A stretch of 64,000 nt of DNA from Desulfovibrio sp. (GTDB lineage: Bacteria; Desulfobacterota; Desulfovibrionia; Desulfovibrionales; Desulfovibrionaceae): NCBI RefSeq assembly GCF_019422935.1, contig NZ_JAHZCJ010000005.1, positions 1 through 64,000 of the forward strand, given 5' to 3'. The notes under the pieces are model-generated. The model did no database searches and was not told the DNA's origin. It worked only from the letters and a program-made list of their open reading frames with translations. A program made the position numbers and the translations under genes. This document shows positions 26,822 through 33,850 of the stretch, piece by piece; the stretch's first letter is position 1; the number at the start of each line of letters is the position of its first letter.

Positions 26822-27544
26822 ATGGAAATAAAGTGTCCCAATTGCGGTAGCCGCTTCAATTTGCCGGATCAGCTTGCCAAGCCGGGCGTCAAGCTGCGTT
26901 GCTCGGTCTGCAAGACGGTTTTCACCTATGAGCCGGAAGTTCCCCTGGCCGAACAGGGGCCGCTGCCGGAAATGCCCATCAAAAAGAAGCTGCCACTGGT
27001 CAAACTGGCGCTGATTTTTGTGCTGGTGCTGGCCTGCGCAGGCGGCGGCTGGTATTACTACTTGCTCAAGAACGCTGCCAAGCAGCCCAATGAGCAGGAA
27101 ATTGCCAAGCAGGTTGAGCTGCTGACCATGCGCAACGTGCGGCAGTATTATGTTGATAATGAAAAGGTGGGCAAAGTTTTTGTGATAGAGGGCAGGGTGG
27201 TTAACGAGTTCCCGCAGCCAAAGGAACTCATTACCATTGAAGCCGCCATCTACGACAAGGACAAGAAAGCCCTGGCTGTCAAAAAACAGCTTGGCGGCGT
27301 GCAGCTTTCACTTTTTCAGCTCCAGGTGCTGAGCGAGAAGGAAATGGAATCCTTTCTCAACAACAAGGTTGAGATTCTCACCAATAACACCAATGTGCCG
27401 CGCGGGGGCGAAGTGCCGTTTATGGTGCTGTTTTACGCGCCGCCCGAAGGTGTGGCAGAGTTTGGCGTGAGGATCATTGACGCCAGGGATGTGTCTGAGC
27501 AGGGCGGCTCCGGTACGGGCACCCCCGCAGAGCAACCCAAATAA
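26822..27544 (+). CDS. Zinc-ribbon membrane protein with DUF3426 domain
   Basis: A 240-residue protein. An MJ0042-type zinc ribbon at the N-terminus (C5, C8, C27, C30 in CPNC...CSVC) precedes a short linker, one transmembrane helix (about 58-80) and an extracytoplasmic DUF3426 domain. That domain has the usual FVIEGRVVNEFPQPKELI and VPFMVLFYAPPEG stretches. Such proteins occur widely in delta-proteobacteria; the function is unknown. The sequence shows a cytoplasmic metal-binding head joined to a periplasmic beta-sandwich. It is the last gene of the metH-hpt transcript, ended by the terminator at 27556. Confidence 0.85.
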   Translation: MEIKCPNCGSRFNLPDQLAKPGVKLRCSVCKTVFTYEPEVPLAEQGPLPEMPIKKKLPLVKLALIFVLVLACAGGGWYYYLLKNAAKQPNEQEIAKQVELLTMRNVRQYYVDNEKVGKVFVIEGRVVNEFPQPKELITIEAAIYDKDKKALAVKKQLGGVQLSLFQLQVLSEKEMESFLNNKVEILTNNTNVPRGGEVPFMVLFYAPPEGVAEFGVRIIDARDVSEQGGSGTGTPAEQPK

Positions 27545-27848
27545 CTGTTCTGACGCAAAACGCCGCTTGTTTTCGAGCGGCGTTTTGTTATTGTGCCAAG
27601 CGCAGGGCCGCATAAGCGGTTTGCCCACTGCAGTGTCAATAGCTGCGGCGGGCTGTATTGCGTCCTGCGCAACGTTGGGTCAGCCGTCAGCTGCTGGCCG
27701 GACAAAAGGCGAATATGCGCGAAAGACCGGTTTTGTTGTGGAAGCCGCCTTTCGTTTTTGGCGACACGAGGATTGGCCGGCCGCATACCGGATTTTGTGC
27801 AACAGGGCGACTCTGGCGGGGAGTGGCCGCATAGCCAAATTTCTGCAA
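27545..27848 (+). other. Gene-free region before the permease
   Basis: Holds the terminator at 27556-27587. The remaining ~260 nt show no gene or motif I can name. The reading frame of the permease is open through part of this region but lacks any family sequence, so I do not extend the gene. Confidence 0.5.
27556..27587 (+). terminator. Intrinsic terminator
   Basis: A 12-bp stem (27556-27567 with 27576-27587), loop of 8 nt, ending in TTTTG then TTATTG. It closes the metH-hpt-DUF3426 transcript. Confidence 0.9.
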
Positions 27849-29249
27849 ATGAAAAACGAAAAACAAGAATTGAAAAGAGCCTTGAAAAACAGGCATGTAC
27901 AGCTCATTGCCATGGGCGGAGCCATTGGCACCGGCTTGTTCCTTGGTTCGGCCGGCACCATCCAGATGGCTGGCCCCGCTGTTCTGATCAGCTACTCGCT
28001 TGGCGGCTTCATTGCATTTATGATCATGCGCCAGCTTGGCGAAATGATGGCGCAAGAACCCGTTGCCGGATCTTTCAGCAACCTTGCCCACAAGTACTGG
28101 GGTGATTTTCCCGGTTTGCTCTCTGGCTGGAACTACTGGATTCTGTACGTTCTTGTGGGCATGTCCGAGCTGTCGGCTGTTGCCGTATACGTGCAATACT
28201 GGTTTCCCAACATCCAGCCCTGGCAGACCACGGCCTTTTTCTTCCTGCTGATCACTGGCGTAAACCTTTGCCATGTGAGCCTTTTTGGCGAAATGGAATT
28301 CTGGTTTGCCTCCATTAAGATTGTGGCTATCGTGTCCATGATTCTGCTGGGGTCTTTTTTGTTGTTCAGCGGCCACGCTGGCCCTGACGCGGCGGTGAGC
28401 AACCTGTGGATGCACGGCGGTTTTTTGCCGCATGGCTGGGAAGGCGTGTTTACCGCACTGGCGGTTGTGGCCTTTTCCTTCGGTGGGCTTGAGCTCGTGG
28501 GCATTGCCGCTGCGGAAACCGACAATCCGCGCGTGACCATCCCCAAGGCTGTGAACCAGATCATCTACCGCATTCTTATTTTTTACATCGGCGCGCTGCT
28601 TGTGCTGCTGACCCTGCACCCCTGGAGTCAGCTTGGCGCACCCGTGGACAAGAGCCATTGGGCCCAGGCCATGGTGGCCAGCCCCTTTGTGCAGATTTTT
28701 GACCTCATCGGTATTCCTTTTGCCGCGCATGTGCTGAACTTTGTGGTACTCACAGCGGCCCTTTCCGTCTACAATGGCTGCGTTTACTGCAATAGCCGCA
28801 TGCTGTTTGGTCTGGCCCTACAGGGCAACGCCCCCAAGGCCTTCGGTACTGTCAGCGCTCGCGGTGTGCCCGTGTACGCCCTGCTGATTTCGTCCCTTGC
28901 CACGCTGATCTGCGTAATCATCAACTACGCCATGCCTGGCAAGGCCCTTGGTCTGCTCATGTCGCTTGTTGTGGCCGCTCTGGTCATCAACTGGGCCATG
29001 ATCAGCCTGACGCACCTCAAGTTCCGTGCTGCCATGGTCCGGGCTGGCGAAGTCATTCATTTCAAGTCCCTTTGGCATCCTTTCACCAACTACCTGTGCC
29101 TGCTGGTCATGGCCATGGTTCTCGTCGTGCTGGTGATCATTGGCGAAAGCCTTGCGGTAATGCTTGCCCCCGTATGGATTGCCTTTGTGTGGCTGGGCTA
29201 CAAGCTCAAAAAGCAGAGCAAGCATCTGCCTCCCAGCATGAGCAAATAA
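27849..29249 (+). CDS. aroP: Aromatic amino acid permease (AroP/PheP family)
   Basis: A 466-residue inner-membrane transporter of the amino acid-polyamine-cation superfamily with twelve predicted helices. The N-terminus LKNRHVQLIAMGGAIGTGLF, the PVAGSFSNLAHKYWG stretch, the GEMEFWFASIKI segment and FSFGGLELVGIAAAE match the AroP/PheP/LysP group very closely, and the sequence resembles enterobacterial AroP as I recall it. No clear ribosome-binding site precedes the ATG at 27849, and a GGGGAG lies about 26 nt away. It is flanked by terminators, so it is a single-gene unit. Confidence 0.9.
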   Translation: MKNEKQELKRALKNRHVQLIAMGGAIGTGLFLGSAGTIQMAGPAVLISYSLGGFIAFMIMRQLGEMMAQEPVAGSFSNLAHKYWGDFPGLLSGWNYWILYVLVGMSELSAVAVYVQYWFPNIQPWQTTAFFFLLITGVNLCHVSLFGEMEFWFASIKIVAIVSMILLGSFLLFSGHAGPDAAVSNLWMHGGFLPHGWEGVFTALAVVAFSFGGLELVGIAAAETDNPRVTIPKAVNQIIYRILIFYIGALLVLLTLHPWSQLGAPVDKSHWAQAMVASPFVQIFDLIGIPFAAHVLNFVVLTAALSVYNGCVYCNSRMLFGLALQGNAPKAFGTVSARGVPVYALLISSLATLICVIINYAMPGKALGLLMSLVVAALVINWAMISLTHLKFRAAMVRAGEVIHFKSLWHPFTNYLCLLVMAMVLVVLVIIGESLAVMLAPVWIAFVWLGYKLKKQSKHLPPSMSK

Positions 29250-29275
29250 CGTTCTAGCCGCGTTTTCAGGCTGTA

Positions 29276-29336
29276 AAGGCCCGCTTGGCGTGCGCGTCCC
29301 CATGGGGATGGCATGACCAAGCGGGCCTTGTTTTTT
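29276..29336 (+). terminator. Intrinsic terminator of aroP
   Basis: A 13-bp stem (29276-29288 with 29317-29329) followed by G and six T. The loop holds a small CCCC/GGGG hairpin. Confidence 0.92.
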
Positions 29337-29772
29337 GTGGTGTGATACTTCGGTTGGGAGGAAGGGATTCACGCCGTTGTCAGCCATGCACGCAGGGCCG
29401 CGTACGGCTGGGTGCTGAAAATTTTTTTTGGCACAAGCAGAAACATGAAAGCGTGGTCTGTGGCGTGCTGGGAAAAGTTCGTAATCGCGGTATTGCGGCT
29501 GTGACTGCCTGCCTGGCTTCAGGCCCGGTGTGTGCCCAGGAATATTTATCTCTGCAAGACTATTATGAAAATTCGATAGTAGAATGGGCAGAATCAGCCT
29601 GTGATGGGCTGGCAAAGGGCTGGAGCAGGCAAATGCGAACAAGAAAAGCTGTAAGCTGCGGTTTTCACAAGTGACGTGGCTGGAAAGCGCTTGTCTAGAC
29701 TTGCCTTCAAGGAGCGGCTATTGTCTTGCAACAGGTGAACGCCATGGAAAAACATAAAGCAACAACAAAAAA

Positions 29773-29797
29773 AGGTTCGCGGTTGAACCGCGAACCT
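29773..29797 (-). terminator. Terminator of tRNA-Lys
   Basis: A 10-bp perfect stem (29773-29782 with 29788-29797) followed on the minus strand by seven T. It lies just downstream of tRNA-Lys. Confidence 0.9.
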
Positions 29798-29805
29798 GAA
29801 TTTTC

Positions 29806-29881
<76 letters not shown>

Positions 29882-29964
29882 GCATTGCGTGAAAAGGTGT
29901 TTACGCTTATGCGGCCCTGCCTGTCAAGCAATTTGAAAAAAATCAGCTAAAAAGAGATAATGCA

Positions 29965-31887
29965 TTGAAATATGACAAACTGGCCGTAGCTTCCGCCATG
30001 CCGCTTGCCTCGGTCTGGCGAGCGCTGTGCGCAGGCCTCGTAGTGCTGTGCGCCGCTGTTTTCATGAGTTTTGGGGCGCGGGCCGAGGATCTGCAACCAA
30101 GGCTTGAAACTGCCCGCGACGGGCAAAACCTGATTGCTGCGCTGCATATTGTTATCCCTGCGGAATTTCACGCCTATGGGCACGAACCGGGCGAGGCGGG
30201 CAGACCCACCACTGTGGCTTTTTCTGTAGCAGGAGGCCGGGCCTTGCCCGTGTATTACCCCGATGGAGCAGTGCAACGCGATTATTACGATCCAGCGGCC
30301 ACTGTGAACGTGTACGAAGGCAACGTGACCTTTTACATCCCCTTGCCGTCCGATGCCGCAGGAAAGCCCTTTGTGGCTGATTTAAGCATGCTTTTGTGCT
30401 CCAGCCGTAAGTGCATGCCCGTCAATGAACAAGTGACGGGCATGGTCGCGCGTGAATCAGCGCCCCTCAGCGGCATGCCCTGGCGCATGCAGTGGCAGGA
30501 ATTGCAGCGTCGCGCGCCTTCGGCGCCGCCGTCAACCCAGGCGGAGGAGGACGGCAACGATGATGCAGCGGGCGATGCGTGGGCCAGGGAGTCCGCACAG
30601 GCCGCCACCGGTGGATGGGCAGAGGAAGGTATGGAAAAGCTGCCGCCGCCGGATGGTTTTGACGTGCGCCTTTCGCCGCGCTTTCTTGATGATTCCATGG
30701 AAATTTCCGGCCTGGGCAAGGCTCTGTTGTTTGGCATACTCGCGGGCCTGCTGCTCAACGCCATGCCCTGCGTGCTGCCAGTGCTCACCTTCAAGGTGAG
30801 CGGGCTCCTCATGGTTGGTGGGCGTGATGCCGCAGGGCTCAAGCGTTTTCGTCAGCACAACCTCTGCTTTGCTGCAGGGGTCATGACGCTGTTCAGCGCG
30901 CTGGCCCTTGTGCTGGGGCTTGCAGACCTCATGTGGGGCCAGCTTTACCAAAATCAGGCTGTGCTCATGGTCATGCTGCTGGTGGTCTTTTTGATGGGGC
31001 TGTCCACCCTCGGCGTGTTCAGCCTGCCGGTTATTGATCTCAAGACCGGGGCCAACAGCAAAAATCCCTGCTTGCAGGCATATTTTACGGGTCTTGTTTC
31101 GACCTTTCTGGCAACGCCGTGCAGCGGCCCGCTGCTGGGCGGTGTGCTGGGCTGGGCTTTTACCCAGCCGCTCATCATAGTTGTTGTGGTCTTTTGGGCT
31201 GTGGGTCTGGGCATGGCCCTGCCGTATATCCTGTTTTGCATCTGGCCCGATCTCGCGCGTATTTTGCCAAAACCCGGCGCATGGATGCACGTATTTGAGC
31301 GCATAGTGGGCTTTATGCTCATGGGCACGGCGCTTTACCTGCTTTCTGTGCTGCCTGTTGAGCGGCACATGCAGGTGCTCACCGTGTTGCTGGTACTTTC
31401 GCTCTGCGCCTGGCTGTGGGGGCAGTATTGCGGCATAACAGCGCCGCCCCTGAGGCGCAAGATCATGGGCGTGCTTGGCGTGGGCCTGCTGGTGGCGTCC
31501 GTTTTCTGGGTGTTGCGCCCTGTTGCGCCCCTGCCCCAGTGGCGACAATTCACGCCGGAGGCTTTTGAGGCCAATCTTGGCAAAAAGCCCATGCTGCTCG
31601 AATTTACCGCCAACTGGTGCCCCAACTGCAAATTTATGGAAGCCACAGTGCTGACGGACGAGCGCATGCGCAAGCTTCAGGCCCGCTACGGCATGGAACT
31701 CGTGCGCGTGGATTTGACCAACGCCAATGCCTATGCGGTGCGCCTGCTTGAGGCCCTGGGCAGCAAAAGTATTCCGCTTACAGCTATTTTCCCTGCAGGG
31801 GATGAAGCCGGGCAGCCGCTTGTGCTGCGCGATGTGTACAGCGCCCGGACACTTGAGCAGGCCCTGAACGAAACTTATGAAAAATAA
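29965..31887 (+). CDS. dsbD: Thiol:disulfide interchange protein DsbD
   Basis: A 640-residue inner-membrane protein that carries electrons from cytoplasmic thioredoxin to periplasmic thiol proteins. It has an N-terminal signal peptide, a periplasmic alpha domain with a cysteine pair (LLCSSRKCMPV), an eight-helix transmembrane domain with redox cysteines C269 (NAMPCVLPVL) and C386 (TPCSGPLLGG), and a C-terminal thioredoxin-like domain with NWCPNCKF (C552, C555). The start is taken as TTG at 29965 because AGAGA lies upstream; ATG at 29998 is the alternative and still leaves a signal peptide. A likely client is the TlpA-like protein at 25267. Confidence 0.92.
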   Translation: MKYDKLAVASAMPLASVWRALCAGLVVLCAAVFMSFGARAEDLQPRLETARDGQNLIAALHIVIPAEFHAYGHEPGEAGRPTTVAFSVAGGRALPVYYPDGAVQRDYYDPAATVNVYEGNVTFYIPLPSDAAGKPFVADLSMLLCSSRKCMPVNEQVTGMVARESAPLSGMPWRMQWQELQRRAPSAPPSTQAEEDGNDDAAGDAWARESAQAATGGWAEEGMEKLPPPDGFDVRLSPRFLDDSMEISGLGKALLFGILAGLLLNAMPCVLPVLTFKVSGLLMVGGRDAAGLKRFRQHNLCFAAGVMTLFSALALVLGLADLMWGQLYQNQAVLMVMLLVVFLMGLSTLGVFSLPVIDLKTGANSKNPCLQAYFTGLVSTFLATPCSGPLLGGVLGWAFTQPLIIVVVVFWAVGLGMALPYILFCIWPDLARILPKPGAWMHVFERIVGFMLMGTALYLLSVLPVERHMQVLTVLLVLSLCAWLWGQYCGITAPPLRRKIMGVLGVGLLVASVFWVLRPVAPLPQWRQFTPEAFEANLGKKPMLLEFTANWCPNCKFMEATVLTDERMRKLQARYGMELVRVDLTNANAYAVRLLEALGSKSIPLTAIFPAGDEAGQPLVLRDVYSARTLEQALNETYEK

Positions 31888-32056
31888 TGGCCTTTTTTGT
31901 GGATTGCCCTATGGTTCTTTACTGCCCTGCCGATATTGTCTAATGTGTGACCATACAGCAGTGCTTGAAATGGAAAAGAGGTTCACGGCCCAATGGTTGT
32001 CCCTCATGTAATTTTTCTGCACACGACTGCGGCCTACTTGCGACAAGGGAGCAGAC

Positions 32057-32533
32057 ATGGATCTGAGTCAAAAAAAACAGGAAGACGAACTTCTGCAACT
32101 GGTGACGTTCAGCATCGGTGAAGAAGAGTTCGGGGTGAACATCCTGAAAGTTCAGGAGATCATCCGCACCATGGAAATCACCAAGGTGCCCCGTGCTCCG
32201 GAATTTGTGGAAGGCGTCATCAATCTGCGCGGCAAGGTGATCCCCATCATTGACCTGCGTCGGCGTTTTGGTCTTGCACCCAAGGGGCATGACAAAAACA
32301 CGCGGATTATCGTCATTGAAATCAACAACATCATCGTGGGCTTTGTTGTCGATGCCGTCTCCGAGGTATTGCGCATACCCGCAAGCACGGTGGAACCGCC
32401 GCCGCCTGTTGTCGCCGGGGTGGACTCGGACTACATCAGCGGCGTGGGCAAGTTGCAGGATCGCCTGCTTATCATGCTTGACCTTGATAAGCTGCTTTCT
32501 AGCGACGATCTGGAGATGTTGACGTCCGTCTAG
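32057..32533 (+). CDS. cheW: Chemotaxis coupling protein CheW
   Basis: A 158-residue CheW-domain protein that links chemoreceptors to the CheA kinase. It shows LVTFSIGEEEFGVNILKVQE, VINLRGKVIPIIDLRRRFGL and VGFVVDAVSEVLRI, all typical of CheW. AAGGGAG precedes the start. No che genes adjoin it, so it is a stand-alone coupler. The hemerythrin chemoreceptor at 43362 in this window is a possible partner. Confidence 0.95.
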   Translation: MDLSQKKQEDELLQLVTFSIGEEEFGVNILKVQEIIRTMEITKVPRAPEFVEGVINLRGKVIPIIDLRRRFGLAPKGHDKNTRIIVIEINNIIVGFVVDAVSEVLRIPASTVEPPPPVVAGVDSDYISGVGKLQDRLLIMLDLDKLLSSDDLEMLTSV

Positions 32534-32985
32534 CCCGTAGCCCGGCATCTGGCGCTGCATTGCCCGCAGAGTAGCGTGTGGAGGCGTGCCTGCACCGATT
32601 TCTCTGACTGCGCCCGCAGTGTCCGGCATCCGTAGCGTAGCCATGTATACCTTGGTTACTTGGTTGCCGTGTTGGCAGATTATGGCAACATGCCGAAAGG
32701 GTATTTAAAACAGGCCGGGCGCAAGTTCGGCCTGTTTTAACTGGTGGCGCAGTCAAACACTGCATTTGATCTCGTGGTGAGCCGGGAAAAGAGGGGAGAC
32801 GGGGTGCAAGCCAGCGCCTGCTGCTGCCAGCTGCAGAATGTGCGCAGGCCTTTTGTCTTGTGGTGGGACTGACAGGTTGGCGCATTTTGCCGCGCTCAGA
32901 AAACCTGCGCGACAAGGCATACGCCGCAATGAAAAAACGGCCCCGGCAATAGTGTGCAGGAGCCGTATCAACAGAAAAAAGAGAA
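32534..32985. other. Gene-free region after cheW
   Basis: Holds the hairpin terminator at 32707-32738. The rest shows no gene, RNA or repeat I can support. Confidence 0.5.
32707..32738 (+). terminator. Terminator hairpin downstream of cheW
   Basis: A perfect 11-bp stem AAAACAGGCCG/CGGCCTGTTTT with a 10-nt loop. It is symmetrical, so it could also act on the minus strand. It lies 174 nt after the cheW stop. Confidence 0.8.
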
Positions 32986-33216
32986 TTATTTGCCCAGCGG
33001 CTGCTGCCGGACCCGGCGGCTCGAGCGCAGGAACAGCTCCTCCACAATGACCTTTTCATAGTCAGGGGCCAGGGCAAGATCTGCGTGCAGGGCGCTGCAC
33101 AACATGCTTTCAAGCTGCTGGGTTTCTTCCCAGATTTCGAGCAGTTCGTCATCCGCCATTGTTTTGACACGTTCTGCAAAAGGCTGTTCGTCAATAAAGG
33201 GAATACATGAACCCAT
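32986..33216 (-). CDS. Small conserved-type protein of unknown function
   Basis: A 76-residue acidic to neutral protein with no membrane segment. AGGAG sits 6 nt before the ATG and the gene starts 9 nt after the SGNH hydrolase stop, so it looks like a genuine last gene of an operon. Two predicted helices (about 13-45 and 50-65) are rich in E and L, including DDELLEIWEETQQLESML. I do not recognise a family. Confidence 0.65.
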   Translation of the reverse strand: MGSCIPFIDEQPFAERVKTMADDELLEIWEETQQLESMLCSALHADLALAPDYEKVIVEELFLRSSRRVRQQPLGK

Positions 33217-33225
33217 TGTGTTCTC

Positions 33226-33846
33226 CTACTGCGCGGCGCGCATGAATTCACTTACGCATTGCTGCGCCAGCAGCGTTTGCGCCATCTGGGCGCAACCCTG
33301 TGATCCTGGGTGCAGCCCATCGCTCAGATCGTCCATATAGACGGAATTGGTTATCAAAAGCTCATGCACCTGCGCAAAAGGAATGCCACGCTGGTCGCAG
33401 AGCATTTGTTGCAGCTTGCACAGTTGCGCGATACGGGCGTTCGCATCTGCTGCCGCAACGGGCGGCGGGCTGATCACCAGCGTGGGGGCAGTTGCTGCCG
33501 CTTCTTCCAGCACGGGCTGCAGCCGCGCTGCCGTCTCTGCCGGGTTTGCGGGCTGGCCGCCGCCTGGGGCAGCCATATCCACCACGCCCACGCAAAAAAC
33601 AAGGTGCGGCTTCATGCCGGGTATACGCCTGTTTTCCAGCTCCTGCCGCCAGCGGGCGGCAATGTCGGCCGTGCCGTGCCGCCGCGCGCCCAGATTGTAA
33701 AAGCTGGCGCGTGGTATGGGGCAAAGGCCTGTTTTGTGCGCAAGTACTGCCAGCCTGCTTACCCACCCGCCCGGCATGAGACAATCGTTAACGCCTTGCG
33801 TCAGCGAATCGCCAAAAAAGAACCAGGCAGGTGTCGTATGCGGCAT
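33226..33846 (-). CDS. SGNH/GDSL-family hydrolase
   Basis: A 206-residue protein when started at the ATG at 33846, 4 nt after the radical SAM stop; an in-frame TTG lies 33 nt upstream. Block I FFFGDSLTQGVND carries the catalytic S14. A conserved G stretch (NLGARRHGTADIAARW), a CVGVVDMA segment in place of the usual GxND, and the D-x-x-H pair in DGLHPGSQG near the end complete the SGNH pattern. No signal peptide is seen. The substrate is probably an ester but cannot be named. Confidence 0.85.
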   Translation of the reverse strand: MPHTTPAWFFFGDSLTQGVNDCLMPGGWVSRLAVLAHKTGLCPIPRASFYNLGARRHGTADIAARWRQELENRRIPGMKPHLVFCVGVVDMAAPGGGQPANPAETAARLQPVLEEAAATAPTLVISPPPVAAADANARIAQLCKLQQMLCDQRGIPFAQVHELLITNSVYMDDLSDGLHPGSQGCAQMAQTLLAQQCVSEFMRAAQ

Positions 33847-33850
33847 ATGG

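Larger units (their letters stand above)
29250..29805. other. Gene-free region between aroP and tRNA-Lys
   Basis: Contains the aroP terminator (29276-29336) and the tRNA-Lys terminator (29773-29797). The middle 430 nt show no convincing gene; a plus-strand frame of 129 codons there has no recognisable domain and no ribosome-binding site. Confidence 0.5.

Noticed and set aside
27477..27848. N-terminal extension of the permease frame
   Set aside because: It runs through a terminator and through the end of the zinc-ribbon gene and shows no APC-family sequence; the true start is near 27849.
29285..29674. Plus-strand frame of 129 codons
   Set aside because: Begins inside the aroP terminator, no ribosome-binding site, no domain.
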